From assembly GCA_965194375.1 (NCBI GenBank), contig CBDAEL010000003.1: a stretch of 64,000 bases of DNA; one strand, given 5' to 3'. Position 1 is the stretch's first letter; each line of letters opens with the position of its first letter. A program made the position numbers and the translations under genes. Positions 14,985 to 24,454 of the stretch are shown in pieces. The notes below the pieces were generated by a model. It was not told the DNA's origin. It was given only the letters and a program-made list of their open reading frames with translations, and did no database searches. Source of the stretch: Tabrizicola_A aquatica (lineage in GTDB: Bacteria; Pseudomonadota; Alphaproteobacteria; Rhodobacterales; Rhodobacteraceae).

Positions 14985-16988
14985 TCAGCTGTGCGCGACG
15001 CGGGGGCGGCCGGCGGCGGTGACCGAGACGGAGGCTTCGACGAACATCTTGCGCCCTTCGATGTCGACCTCGCGCAGATCGCGTTTGGCGGTGATGCGCA
15101 GATCTTCGGCACCTGCGGCCTTGGCACGGGTTTCCGCCTCAAGGCGCAAGGCGCTTTCCAAGGCGGCAAGCGCCTCGGTGGCGCTTGAGAAGGTTTGCAG
15201 CGCATCGGGCAGATGGGCGATAAAGCGACCCTCGGCGGGCGAGGTGACGATGCCAGTCACCTTTTGCGACACCTGCCCGACCACCGCGCCGATGGCATTG
15301 GCCACACCGGCATGTTCGGGCAGGATCATCTCGCAGCCCAGCACCTTGCCTACGGCCCCGTAATAGGACGGCGCCGAAGCCCCGAGCCCGATCACGGGCA
15401 CACCAAGGCGCGCGGTGAGCTCTACCACGCCGCGGTGGTGTTTCAGCCCGGCGGTCATGAGCGGATGGCGCGCCAGAACCTCGGAGGCTTGGCCGTCGAA
15501 CGCGTCATCCTCGTCAAAGGCTGCTTCCAAGAGGCAATCGACGGTTTGGGCAGTCAATTGGTCGATGATCGCGGTGGCAAGGGTTTCGCCATCTGTGGCA
15601 AAGCGGTCGCCTGCGCCGTTGCGGCGGCGGGCGAGCAGTTTCAGCGCCTTGGCGGCGGCGGTGCTGTCCCAGCTGTCCAAGCGGCCGAGCACATGGCTGG
15701 CATCCGAGGGGGTCACACCTGAAAGCATCACCAACCCGCGCGCCACAAGACGCTCCAGTGCGGCCACTTCGATGCGGCTGGTCAACGCGGCTGCGAGCGG
15801 CATGGGTTGGGTGATGCGCGCAAGAACTGTTGCCTCGCGGGCGTTGAGGCCCCCGGCATTGCCGCCCATCGGCACCACAAAGCGACCGTCAAACTCGCCT
15901 GCCGTTTCGGTCGAGAGCGCGCGGTCAAGGGTCGCGTGCACCATCGCTCCGTGGTCCACCGCAAGAAGCGACACCGGCATCAACCGCCGAGGCCCAAGGC
16001 GCAGGCCACCGAGCAGGCCGTCGGTTTTCAGATGCACTTCGCTGTCGCCACCAAGGCCGGTGGTGCGCATCGCCACCGCCTCGACCATGGTGCGAAAGCC
16101 GCCAACGCGGGCACCAGCCGGATCAATCTCGGGCAGGCCGCCGCGCAACAGCGCCACATCGGTGGTGGTGCCGCCAATGTCGCTGACCAGCGCATCGGGT
16201 GCCCCCGTTAGCCAGCGCGCGCCGACGATGGAGGCAGCGGGGCCAGAAAGGATCGTTTCGATCGGGCGTTCGCGCACCATGGAGGCCGAAATCAGCGCGC
16301 CATCGCCGCGCACCACCATCAGGGGTGCATCAATGCCAACTTGGGCCAGATGCCGCTCGCAAGCCGTCACCAGCCGGTCGATCATCCCGATCAGGCGGGC
16401 GTTCAGGACGGCGGTCAGCGCGCGTTTGGGGCCGTTCAGGTTGGCCGACAATTCATGGCTGCAGGTCACGGGGCGGCCGGTAACCCGGCGGATCACCTCG
16501 CGCGCAGCGATTTCATGCGCCGGGTTGCGGGTGGCAAAGCGCGCGGCCACGGCAAAGCCCATGACGCTGTCGCGCAGATCCAGAAGCTGCGCCTCAAGCC
16601 CGGCGGTGTCGAGCGTGGCGGCCTCGGTTCCGGCATGGGTGTGGCCACCATCTAGAAGGACCACCGGGTCGCCCTTAAGGGCCTCGGTCAGCCCGCCGCG
16701 CTCCATATCTCCGGCGTCAAAGCCGATGAAGATCAGGGCGACGCGCCCGCCTTGGCCTTCCACGAGCGCATTGGTGGCCAGCGTCGTGGACAAAGACACC
16801 AGCGCCACATCGCTGGCGGCAATCCCGGCCCCTTCGAGGGCGGCATCCACCGCGCGGCCAATGCCCAGCGCAAGGTCTTGGCGCGTGGTCAGGGACTTGG
16901 CCTTGCCAATGACGGTATCAGCCGCCTCATCGACAATCACGGCATCCGTATAGGTGCCGCCGGTATCAACACCGAGAAAATAGGCCAT
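14985..16988 (-). CDS. hydantoinase/oxoprolinase A-type protein (HyuA family)
   Basis: A 667-residue HyuA-family protein of the ASKHA ATPase fold. It has Gly-Val-Asp-Thr-Gly-Gly-Thr-Tyr-Thr-Asp at the N-terminus and Asp-Ile-Gly-Gly-Thr-Thr-Thr-Asp-Val-Ala mid-protein as the two nucleotide-binding loops. Family members open cyclic amides (5-oxoproline, N-methylhydantoin) or act as subunits of ATP-dependent ketone carboxylases. They usually pair with a HyuB-type subunit, which is absent here, so the gene may work alone or with a distant partner. The ATG at 16988 gives the standard family N-terminus. It is separated from neighbours on both sides and appears monocistronic. Confidence 0.85.
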   Translation of the reverse strand: MAYFLGVDTGGTYTDAVIVDEAADTVIGKAKSLTTRQDLALGIGRAVDAALEGAGIAASDVALVSLSTTLATNALVEGQGGRVALIFIGFDAGDMERGGLTEALKGDPVVLLDGGHTHAGTEAATLDTAGLEAQLLDLRDSVMGFAVAARFATRNPAHEIAAREVIRRVTGRPVTCSHELSANLNGPKRALTAVLNARLIGMIDRLVTACERHLAQVGIDAPLMVVRGDGALISASMVRERPIETILSGPAASIVGARWLTGAPDALVSDIGGTTTDVALLRGGLPEIDPAGARVGGFRTMVEAVAMRTTGLGGDSEVHLKTDGLLGGLRLGPRRLMPVSLLAVDHGAMVHATLDRALSTETAGEFDGRFVVPMGGNAGGLNAREATVLARITQPMPLAAALTSRIEVAALERLVARGLVMLSGVTPSDASHVLGRLDSWDSTAAAKALKLLARRRNGAGDRFATDGETLATAIIDQLTAQTVDCLLEAAFDEDDAFDGQASEVLARHPLMTAGLKHHRGVVELTARLGVPVIGLGASAPSYYGAVGKVLGCEMILPEHAGVANAIGAVVGQVSQKVTGIVTSPAEGRFIAHLPDALQTFSSATEALAALESALRLEAETRAKAAGAEDLRITAKRDLREVDIEGRKMFVEASVSVTAAGRPRVAHS

Positions 16989-17105
16989 GGTCGAGAAACT
17001 CCTGTCGCGCGCAGGCTCAGTTAGCCCGCGCGCAGCCAAAGGTCACCCCGCTGCGCGACATTTTCTGCACCTATGCCGACGCGGCGGGTGGGATGCGGGC
17101 CGTGA

Positions 17106-18248
17106 TCAGCCGCGACGGGCCATGATCCGGGCCAGAACTGGCACCAGCAAAAGGATCACGGCGGCAAAGACGAAGGCATAGCGTAGGCCAAGGCTGCCCG
17201 CGATAAAGCCGAAACCGGGCGGGCCGATGAAATAGCCGAAATAGCCAAAGAGCGTGGCGCGGGCCACGGCGCGGGCGCGGGCCTCGGGCGCGGCTTGGCT
17301 GCCCACCAGCGAAAAAGCGGTTGGCGCGATGACCGAAGATCCGATGCCCATCACGATGAAACCAGCATAGGCCATCCAAGGTGTGACGGCCGCCGCCACG
17401 GCAAAGGCCCCCACCGCCGAAACCAGCGCCCCCGCTGTGAGCAGCACCACCGGCCGCACCCGCCCGGCAATCCCCTGCCCCACCAATCGCGCGACCCCCA
17501 TGGTCAGTGCCAGCGTCGCAGGCCCCATCGCGCCATGGGCGGGCGAGCCTCCCAAGGTTTGTTCGATATGCAGCGCCGACCAGTTCTCAGCCGCGTTTTC
17601 CGTCAAAAAGGCAATGAACACCATGCCACCGCCGATGACCGGCACCCAGCCAAGCCCACGCCCAGCGCTGGTTTTTGGGCGCGCCAAGCCTTCGATGCGG
17701 CCATCCCGCTCGATCGTCAACAGCGCCATCAGCCCGGCCACCGCAACCATGGTCCCCAAGACCCAAGCCGGAGACCAGCCCGCCTGCCGCATCACGCCGG
17801 TGGCGATGGAGCCGCCAGCGTAGCCAAAGGAATAAGCCGCATGGGCAAGGTTCATCAGGTGGAGCCCGCGGCTCGCCTCCATCGCGGCGACGCGGGCGTT
17901 CATCAAGACATCGGTCATGCCGGTGCCAAAGCCCGCCGCCATCATCGCAATCGGGAACATCCAGATCACGCTGGCCTGACCGGGCAGCATGAACCCAGCG
18001 CACATCAAAAGCGTGGCCGCCGGCAGCGCCACACGGCCAAAGGCCACCCCAGCGGCGGGCGCAATCAGCATGGCCACCACAGCGGCCACCGGGGTCATGA
18101 ACATGAGAAGACCCATCTGCGTCTCGTCCACCCCGAGCATCAGCTTGAGGTCGGGCAAGGCGGCGGCAAAGGTGCCCCATAGGATGCCCATGGCAGCAAA
18201 AGCGGCCACGGCCGGGCGCGAAATGGCCAGAAGGGAGAGGAAGGACAT
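17106..18248 (-). CDS. MFS transporter (YbjJ-like/DHA-type)
   Basis: The 380-residue hydrophobic protein has about 12 predicted membrane segments, with the MFS loop between helices 2 and 3 (Gly-Val-Ala-Phe-Gly-Arg) and a symmetrical second half (Gly-Val-Ala-Arg-Leu-Val-Gly-Gln-Gly-Ile-Ala-Gly-Arg). It resembles the compact MFS group that includes YbjJ and putative sugar or fucose transporters. It is divergent from rplY with a 220-base shared upstream region and has no catabolic neighbours that reveal a substrate. The direction of transport is not determinable. Confidence 0.85.
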   Translation of the reverse strand: MSFLSLLAISRPAVAAFAAMGILWGTFAAALPDLKLMLGVDETQMGLLMFMTPVAAVVAMLIAPAAGVAFGRVALPAATLLMCAGFMLPGQASVIWMFPIAMMAAGFGTGMTDVLMNARVAAMEASRGLHLMNLAHAAYSFGYAGGSIATGVMRQAGWSPAWVLGTMVAVAGLMALLTIERDGRIEGLARPKTSAGRGLGWVPVIGGGMVFIAFLTENAAENWSALHIEQTLGGSPAHGAMGPATLALTMGVARLVGQGIAGRVRPVVLLTAGALVSAVGAFAVAAAVTPWMAYAGFIVMGIGSSVIAPTAFSLVGSQAAPEARARAVARATLFGYFGYFIGPPGFGFIAGSLGLRYAFVFAAVILLLVPVLARIMARRG

Positions 18249-18468
18249 GCCGGGGCTCGCGTCAGGATTGGCCCTGTGCTACCCTTGCTACGCAGGTCCG
18301 GCGCGTCTTTTGACGACACGCGATCCCTCGCCCGCGCCGCTTTTGGCGGTTTCGCGGCTTTTGCGGGGATGGCGGATTTTGGGCTTTCCCTAAAGCCGAT
18401 TCCCCGCTATAGGCCCACGGTCGCGCCATGCACCCTTGGAGGATGGCGGACTTATCAAGGAGAGAACC

Positions 18469-19062
18469 ATGGCTCGTGAAGCTCAAGATTTCATCGCCGC
18501 GGTACGGACGGGGACAGGCAAGGGGGCCGCTCGTCAAGCTCGTCGTGAGGGCAACGTACCCGCAATCGTTTATGGCGACGGTAAAGAACCGGTCGCTTTG
18601 AACATCAGCTACAACTATCTGCTCAAGCGCCTTAAGCAGGGCCGCTTCCTGCAGTCGCTGTTGAACCTCAAGGTTGAGGGTCATGAGGACGTGCATGTCG
18701 TCTGCCGTGGTGTGCAGCGCGACGTGGTCAAGGATCTGCCGACGCATGTCGACTTCCTGCGCATCCATGACGACTCGAAGATCGAGCTGTTCATCCATGT
18801 CGAGTTCGCGAACCACGAAGCCTCGCCCGGTCTGAAGCGTGGCGGCACCCTGACCGTTGTGCGCGCGGAAGTGGAACTGGAAGTCACCGCAGGTGATATT
18901 CCTGACCACATCACCGTGGACCTGACCGGCAAGCAGATCGGCGATGTGATCCACATCAACGACATCACCCTGCCTGCAGGCGCCAAGCCCACCGTCGCGC
19001 GCAACTTTGTTGTGGCCAACATCGCAGCGCCTTCGGGTCTGGCAGCTTCGGCTGAAGACTAA
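18469..19062 (+). CDS. rplY: 50S ribosomal protein L25/general stress protein Ctc
   Basis: A 197-residue two-domain L25/TL5/Ctc protein that binds 5S rRNA in the large ribosomal subunit. The N-terminal part has the typical Gly-Lys-Gly-Ala-Ala-Arg and Val-Pro-Ala-Ile-Val-Tyr-Gly pattern, and the C-terminal beta-rich Ctc domain (about residues 95-185) includes Leu-Lys-Arg-Gly-Gly-Thr-Leu. The start at 18469 has a strong AAGGAGAG ribosome binding site. The usual neighbour pth is not downstream here; a strong terminator ends the gene. Confidence 0.95.
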   Translation: MAREAQDFIAAVRTGTGKGAARQARREGNVPAIVYGDGKEPVALNISYNYLLKRLKQGRFLQSLLNLKVEGHEDVHVVCRGVQRDVVKDLPTHVDFLRIHDDSKIELFIHVEFANHEASPGLKRGGTLTVVRAEVELEVTAGDIPDHITVDLTGKQIGDVIHINDITLPAGAKPTVARNFVVANIAAPSGLAASAED

Positions 19063-19086
19063 TCCTACCGCCGCGAGGCGTAAGAC

Positions 19087-19118
19087 AACGGCGCGGCAGG
19101 GAAACCTGCCGCGCCGTT
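19087..19118. terminator. bidirectional rho-independent terminator between rplY and the facing oxidoreductase gene
   Basis: A perfect 14-base stem (19087-19100 AACGGCGCGGCAGG with 19105-19118) closes a GAAA tetraloop. It is flanked by short T runs on the plus side and by AA pairs that give U residues on the minus side. The genes on both sides converge on it. Confidence 0.88.
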
Positions 19119-19141
19119 TGCGTTTGGGGGTCTGGCGCGCC

Positions 19142-21574
19142 TCAGGCCTTGATGCGTGCGCCCTCGGGGTCGACCAGCGGCTTGAGCGACAGTGTGGCAG
19201 GCGTTTCCGCGCCCGCGATGACAAGGGCATAGCGGCCTGCCGTCAGCCAAGGCTCAGTCACGCCGGCCTCATGGCGGACATAGCCAAGGCCAATGCTCTT
19301 GCCGATGCTATAGCCATAGCCGCCGGAAGTGAGATAGCCCACCGCCTGCCCATCGCGCAGGATGGTCTCGCGCCCGACCAGAACGGCCGCCGGATCCTCG
19401 ACGGTGAAGGTCATGAGCGATTTGGTCAGCGGCTTGCCCTGCGCCGCCTCAAGTGCGGCCCGGCCATGGAAGGGGGTGTTGGATTTCAGCTTGACCGCCC
19501 AGCCCAGACCCGCCTCAAAAGGCGTGTCATTGGGGGTGATGTCCGAAGACCACGCGCGGTAGCCCTTTTCCAATCGCAAGCTTTCCAGCGCGCGATAGCC
19601 GACGGGGCGAAGGTCCGGATCCGCCGCCATCAGCGCATCATAAACCTCGCCCAACTGATGGATCGGGCAGTGCAATTCCCAACCAAGCTCACCCACATAG
19701 GTGACCCGCAAGGCGCGAACCTTGACCCCGGCGATGGTCAGGATGCGGGCCGAGCCAAAGGGCAGTGCTGCGTTCGACACATCCTCCGCCGTGACCGCCG
19801 CCAGAATGTCGCGCGCGCGCGGGCCCATGAGCGACAGCGTGCCCCAGCCTTCGGTGACATCTTCAAAGCTGACGCCGGTTTTTGGCAGATGGTCGGCGAT
19901 CCAGCCGAAATCATGGGTGCGGAACCCGGTGCCGGTGACGATGTAGAACCGATCTTCCGCCAGACGCGCCACGGTCAGATCAGCCTCGATCCCGCCCCGG
20001 CTGTTGAGAAGCTGGGTATAGGTCAGCCGCCCCACCTCACGCGCGACGCGGTTGGCGCAGATCGCTTCCAGCGCCTCGGCAGCCTTCGGGCCGGACAGCT
20101 CATACTTGGCGAAAGACGATTGGTCGAACACCCCGGCATGGGCGCGGACATGGGCGTGTTCCTCGCCCACCGGGCCAAACCAGTTCTGGCGGCCCATCGA
20201 ATAGTGATCGCGGGCCTCAACCCCGGCGGGGGCGAACCAGTTGGGCCGCTCCCACCCGAGTTTTGATCCAAAGACCGCGCCCTTGGCTTGCAGGCGCGCA
20301 TAAAGCGGTGAGGTGATGCGGGGGCGGCCACTGTCATATTCCTCATGCGGGAAGGCGACGGTGTAGTGTTTGCCATAAGCCTCAAGTGTGCGGGTGGCGA
20401 CCCAATCGCGATGCCGGTGCAGGCCGGAAAAGCGCCGGATATCCACGGCCCAGAGGTCCAAGGGCGCCTCACCGCGCATCACCCATTCGGCCAGAACCCA
20501 GCCTGCCCCGCCGCCCGAGGCAATGCCAAAGGCGTTGAACCCGGCACCCACATACATGTTGTCACATTCGGGCGCGGGCCCAAGGATGAAATTCCCATCG
20601 GGGGTAAAGCTTTCAGCCCCGTTGATCATCTGCTTGACGCCCGTGTGTTCCAGCGCGGGCACGCGGGCGATGGCCTGCTCCAGATGCTGGCCGAAATGGT
20701 CGAAGTCGTCGTCAAAGAGGCGGAATTCCCAATTGGCAGGAATGTCGCCCGTCACCCAGCCTTGGGGGTTCGGCTCATACCCGCCCATCACAAGGCCGCC
20801 GACCTCTTCCTTGAAATAGGTGCGCCGATCCGGGTCGCGCAGCGTGGGGGCGTCGGGGGAAAGTCCGTCGATCTTTTCGGTGATGATGTATTGGTGCTTG
20901 ACCGGGTGCAGCGGCACTGCGACCCCGGCCATCGCGCCAAGCTGGCGCGCCCACATGCCGCCGCAGTTCACCACCTTGTCGCAAGCGATGTCGCCTTGGG
21001 TGGTTTCCACATGGGTGATGCGGCGACCGTCCATCCGGAACCCGGTGACGGTCACCCCTTCGACGATCTTCGCGCCGTGCATCCGCGCGCCTTTGGCGAG
21101 CGACTGGGTGATGTCCGAGGGGCTCGCCTGCCCATCGGTCGGCAGCCAGCTGGCCCCGATCAGGTCAGAGGTGTCCATCAGGGGCCACATGCGTTTGACC
21201 TCATCCGCACTGACCAGTTCCATGTCCATCCCAAAGCTGCGGGCGGTGGTGGCAAGGCGTTTGTATTCGGTCCAACGGTCTTGGGTGGTGGCAAGGCGCA
21301 GGCAGCCCGTCATCTTCCAGCCGGTATCAAGGCCGGTCTCGGCGGCAAGCCCCTTGTAAAGATCGACCGAGTATTTCAGCACCTTGGTGATCGACGCCGA
21401 GGAGCGCAGCTGCCCCACCAGACCCGCCGCGTGCCATGTGCTGCCGCTGGTGATCTTACCCTGCTCCAACAAGAGCACATCGGCCTTGTGATCGCGGGCC
21501 AAGTGATAGGCAGTGGAACAGCCGATGATGCCGCCGCCAATCACGATGATCTGGGCCTGAGTGGGAAGTGTCAT
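19142..21574 (-). CDS. FAD-dependent oxidoreductase with GcvT domain, dimethylglycine/sarcosine dehydrogenase family
   Basis: The 810-residue enzyme has an N-terminal FAD-binding DAO domain (Gly-Gly-Gly-Ile-Ile-Gly-Cys-Ser at 13-20) and a C-terminal aminomethyltransferase (GcvT) domain (about 430-810). In this family FAD is bound covalently through a histidine in Ser-Thr-Trp-His-Ala-Ala-Gly, here His48. Such enzymes demethylate N-methylated glycines and pass the methyl group to tetrahydrofolate. Its ATG is one base beyond the stop of the kinase-like gene, and the whole operon begins with a betaine-type ABC importer. Oxidative N-demethylation of an imported methylated amine is therefore the likely role. 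Which methylglycine is used cannot be told from sequence alone. Confidence 0.88.
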   Translation of the reverse strand: MTLPTQAQIIVIGGGIIGCSTAYHLARDHKADVLLLEQGKITSGSTWHAAGLVGQLRSSASITKVLKYSVDLYKGLAAETGLDTGWKMTGCLRLATTQDRWTEYKRLATTARSFGMDMELVSADEVKRMWPLMDTSDLIGASWLPTDGQASPSDITQSLAKGARMHGAKIVEGVTVTGFRMDGRRITHVETTQGDIACDKVVNCGGMWARQLGAMAGVAVPLHPVKHQYIITEKIDGLSPDAPTLRDPDRRTYFKEEVGGLVMGGYEPNPQGWVTGDIPANWEFRLFDDDFDHFGQHLEQAIARVPALEHTGVKQMINGAESFTPDGNFILGPAPECDNMYVGAGFNAFGIASGGGAGWVLAEWVMRGEAPLDLWAVDIRRFSGLHRHRDWVATRTLEAYGKHYTVAFPHEEYDSGRPRITSPLYARLQAKGAVFGSKLGWERPNWFAPAGVEARDHYSMGRQNWFGPVGEEHAHVRAHAGVFDQSSFAKYELSGPKAAEALEAICANRVAREVGRLTYTQLLNSRGGIEADLTVARLAEDRFYIVTGTGFRTHDFGWIADHLPKTGVSFEDVTEGWGTLSLMGPRARDILAAVTAEDVSNAALPFGSARILTIAGVKVRALRVTYVGELGWELHCPIHQLGEVYDALMAADPDLRPVGYRALESLRLEKGYRAWSSDITPNDTPFEAGLGWAVKLKSNTPFHGRAALEAAQGKPLTKSLMTFTVEDPAAVLVGRETILRDGQAVGYLTSGGYGYSIGKSIGLGYVRHEAGVTEPWLTAGRYALVIAGAETPATLSLKPLVDPEGARIKA

Positions 21575-21575
21575 G

Positions 21576-22466
21576 TCAAAGGGTTCCGTGTGCTTGGGTA
21601 AAGTGCGACAGGCTGGCAGCCAGTTTTTCAAGGTTTTCAGTGGCATAGGCGCGATAGTTCGCACCGGGGGCTGACAGGTGCAGGTCTGACACCATCGCCC
21701 ACATCGCCTCACGCAGAAGGCTGGCGGCTTGCATGGCGTCAAAGGCGCGGGCAAAGGCGGCGTCGGGTTTGTGGCCCAGATAGGCCACCAAAAGCGCCTC
21801 GGTCTCCGCGCCGTTCATCCCGGCATTTGAGGCCGCGCCAGCAAGGTCAAACATCGCGGTGCCAAAGCCTGCGTATTCATAGTCGATCAACCACAGCTTT
21901 TGCCCGTCATCCAGAAAGTTCGCGGGCAGAAGGTCATGATGGCCAAAGACGATGGGCATGGGGATTTGCGCCGCCTCCAACTTGGCGGCGAGCGCCAGTT
22001 GATCGGGCAAGCCAGGGGCAAAGGGGCTGCCGCCTGCGGCGATGGTGCGGGCATAGTCGCGGATCACGTGGAACGGCCAAAAGATGAACCCCGCCCCGGT
22101 GATCTGGGCGGGCATCTCGTGGTGAAAGCGGCGCATAAGTGCGCCCACGCGGTCGGGGGCGGCGCTGACATCGGTGGGGGTCCAAGTGGCCGCCGTGATG
22201 AACTGGCCGACGCTGACACCGGGGGCGGCATATTCCACCGACGGGCCAAAGCCTGCGGCATGGGCGGCGCGGGCGGTCATCACCTCACGCGCGCGGTCAA
22301 CGTGGTGGAATGGGTAATCGCGGCCAAAGCGCACGACATGCGCGCCAGCGGCATCGGTCACCTTCCAGCTCTCATTAGACAACCCGCCGTGCAGGGGCTC
22401 TGCCGCGATCTCACCCCGCCAGCAGGGCAAGGCGCGGATGGTGTCAGGGATCATCGCGGCGATCAT
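21576..22466 (-). CDS. choline/ethanolamine kinase-like phosphotransferase (APH fold)
   Basis: This 296-residue protein has the aminoglycoside-phosphotransferase/choline kinase fold. It has the catalytic loop Val-Phe-Gly-His-His-Asp-Leu-Leu-Pro-Ala-Asn (about 165-175) and the metal-binding Leu-Ile-Asp-Tyr-Glu-Tyr-Ala-Gly (about 187-194), and an N-terminal Gly-Gly-Leu-Ser-Asn-Glu loop. It resembles bacterial LicA-like choline kinases. The start ATG at 22466 overlaps the permease stop (ATGA). A kinase inside a betaine-type import and demethylation operon is odd: phosphorylation would trap a hydroxyl-bearing substrate such as choline or an aminoalcohol, which hints that the imported compound carries a hydroxyl group. 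Confidence 0.85.
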   Translation of the reverse strand: MIAAMIPDTIRALPCWRGEIAAEPLHGGLSNESWKVTDAAGAHVVRFGRDYPFHHVDRAREVMTARAAHAAGFGPSVEYAAPGVSVGQFITAATWTPTDVSAAPDRVGALMRRFHHEMPAQITGAGFIFWPFHVIRDYARTIAAGGSPFAPGLPDQLALAAKLEAAQIPMPIVFGHHDLLPANFLDDGQKLWLIDYEYAGFGTAMFDLAGAASNAGMNGAETEALLVAYLGHKPDAAFARAFDAMQAASLLREAMWAMVSDLHLSAPGANYRAYATENLEKLAASLSHFTQAHGTL

Positions 22467-24454
22467 GTGGCACCCTCCAATCCCAGTTTTTCTCGGGCTG
22501 ACCGGGCGGCGGCGGACAACAGCCGGTCGGCGATGATGGCGATGAAGGCAATGGCCAGCCCCGCCACCAGCCCGTTGCCGGGGTTGGCCTTGGTCAGGGC
22601 GATATAGACGTCTTGGCCAAGGTCGCGGGTGCCGACGAGGGCGGTGATGACCAGCATCGACAGGGCAAACATGATGGTCTGGTTCAGGCCCAGCAGGATT
22701 TCGGGCAACGCCAGCCGCAGTCGGATCTGCGTCAGGATCTGCCAAGGCGTGCAGCCCATGGCGCGGCCTGCCTCGATCAGCCTTGGGTCCACCCCTTGCA
22801 GGCCCAAAGCGGTGTAGCGCACCGAGGCGACCACCGCATAGGCCACCACCGCAATCATGGCGGTAAAATCACCGACCCGGAACAGCATGACGATGGGCAT
22901 CAGGTAAACGAAACTCGGCAGGGTTTGCAGCGTGTCGATCACAAGGCGGGTGACGGTCCACCAGCGATCCCGCTCGGCCACCCAGATGGCGATGGGCAGA
23001 CCAATGGCCATAGCGATCAGGGTCGAGATGCCGCACAGATAGACCGTGATCATCGCCTTTTCCCATTGCCCGGTGGCGGCAATCAGAAACGACAGGCCCG
23101 CGCACAAAAGCCCAAGGCGCAGGCCCCCCAACCGCCAGCCCACAAGGCCCAGAAGGGCAACGACGCCCAGCCATGGCAGACCCAGAAGGAAGCGTTTGGC
23201 GGGCATCAAGACCCATGTCAGGATCGCGTTCTTCACCGCCTCAAGCGTGTCAAAGAAGCTGACGTTGATCCATTCCACCAGCGCGGCCCAAAAGGGGCTG
23301 GTCGAAAGATGCGCCGCCTCGGGGTAGGTTTGCACGGCGGGCAGCATCAGGCCGATCAGCCCGGCGCCAAGGGCAAAGGCCAAGGCGGCCACAAGGTAAG
23401 GATGGCGGGAAAGGCCGGTGCTCTCTACCGCGCCCGCGCTGCGATGCGCGATGGCTTGGCTCAGCCGGTCCAGCGCGATGGCCAGCGCTACGATGGCCAG
23501 CCCCGCCTCCAGCCCTGTGCCGAAATCCAACCGGCGCAGGGCGTTTAGCACCTCAAACCCCAAACCGCCTGCCCCGATCATCGAGGCGATGATGACCATG
23601 TTCAGCGACAGCATGATCACCTGATTGACGCCCACCAACAAAGGCTCACGCGCCGAGGGGACCAGCACGCGCCACAGGCGCTGGCGCGGGGTGCAGCCAA
23701 CCATGGTGGCCAGATCGTGGGTTTCTGACGGCACGCGCGACAGGGCCAGCGTGGTGATGCGAGTCATCGGCGGGGTGGCATAGATCAGCGTGGCAATCAC
23801 CGCCGCCGTAGGACCAAAGCCGAAAAGGATCAGGATCGGCACCAGATAGGCAAAGACCGGCATGGTCTGCATCAGGTCCAGAACCGGGCGCAGGGCACGC
23901 TCAAACCACGGGTTGCGCCAAGCGAGGATGCCAAGGCCAAGGCCGCCAGCCACGCCCAAAGGCACGGCCACCACGATGGAGGCCAGCGTCACCATCGTGG
24001 CATGCCAATGGCCGAAGATTGCCACGAACACAAAGCAGCCCGCCACCAGCGCCGCCAGCCCTGCCCCGCCCGCCCAATGGGCAAAGAGCGCCATGATCGC
24101 GATGACGGCCAGCCACGACAGGGGTGGCACCAGTTGCAGGGTTTGGCCCGCCTCTTGCCGCTGCACGCCGTCGGCCAGTAGGCCAAGGGCGGCTTGATAT
24201 GGCACATCGATAATCGTTGAAACCGCACGCGTCAGGTCAGCAAAAGCGATGGGGCCGATGGCGGCCTCTTTCACCAGCCAAGTGATAAAGGCGCCAATCC
24301 ACCGCGCGGCGGGGATTTGGGCGGATTTCGGGTAGTCAAAGGCAAAGGGCAGAAAGGCTTGCCCCCAAAGCCACAGCGCCACCGCAAGGCCAAGCGCCAC
24401 CACCCACAGCGGGCGCGTGCCGCCGAGCGCGGGCAAGGGGCTGGTCCGGATCAT
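22463..24454 (-). CDS. ABC transporter permease, glycine betaine/proline type, duplicated
   Basis: A 663-residue inner-membrane protein that holds two consecutive binding-protein-dependent permease domains. Each ends with an EAA-like cytoplasmic loop (first Glu-Thr-His-Asp-Leu-Ala-Thr-Met-Val-Gly-Cys-Thr-Pro, second Glu-Ala-Gly-Arg-Ala-Met-Gly-Cys-Thr-Pro). This duplicated ProW arrangement is seen in alphaproteobacterial choline/betaine importers. It overlaps the ATPase gene by 4 bases upstream and the kinase gene by 4 bases downstream. With both halves in one chain it could serve as the whole membrane channel. Confidence 0.9.
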   Translation of the reverse strand: MIRTSPLPALGGTRPLWVVALGLAVALWLWGQAFLPFAFDYPKSAQIPAARWIGAFITWLVKEAAIGPIAFADLTRAVSTIIDVPYQAALGLLADGVQRQEAGQTLQLVPPLSWLAVIAIMALFAHWAGGAGLAALVAGCFVFVAIFGHWHATMVTLASIVVAVPLGVAGGLGLGILAWRNPWFERALRPVLDLMQTMPVFAYLVPILILFGFGPTAAVIATLIYATPPMTRITTLALSRVPSETHDLATMVGCTPRQRLWRVLVPSAREPLLVGVNQVIMLSLNMVIIASMIGAGGLGFEVLNALRRLDFGTGLEAGLAIVALAIALDRLSQAIAHRSAGAVESTGLSRHPYLVAALAFALGAGLIGLMLPAVQTYPEAAHLSTSPFWAALVEWINVSFFDTLEAVKNAILTWVLMPAKRFLLGLPWLGVVALLGLVGWRLGGLRLGLLCAGLSFLIAATGQWEKAMITVYLCGISTLIAMAIGLPIAIWVAERDRWWTVTRLVIDTLQTLPSFVYLMPIVMLFRVGDFTAMIAVVAYAVVASVRYTALGLQGVDPRLIEAGRAMGCTPWQILTQIRLRLALPEILLGLNQTIMFALSMLVITALVGTRDLGQDVYIALTKANPGNGLVAGLAIAFIAIIADRLLSAAARSAREKLGLEGAT

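Noticed and set aside
15415..16953. Plus-strand open frame of 512 codons opposite the hydantoinase gene
   Set aside because: Antisense shadow, rich in Arg, Ser and Pro, with no recognisable domain.
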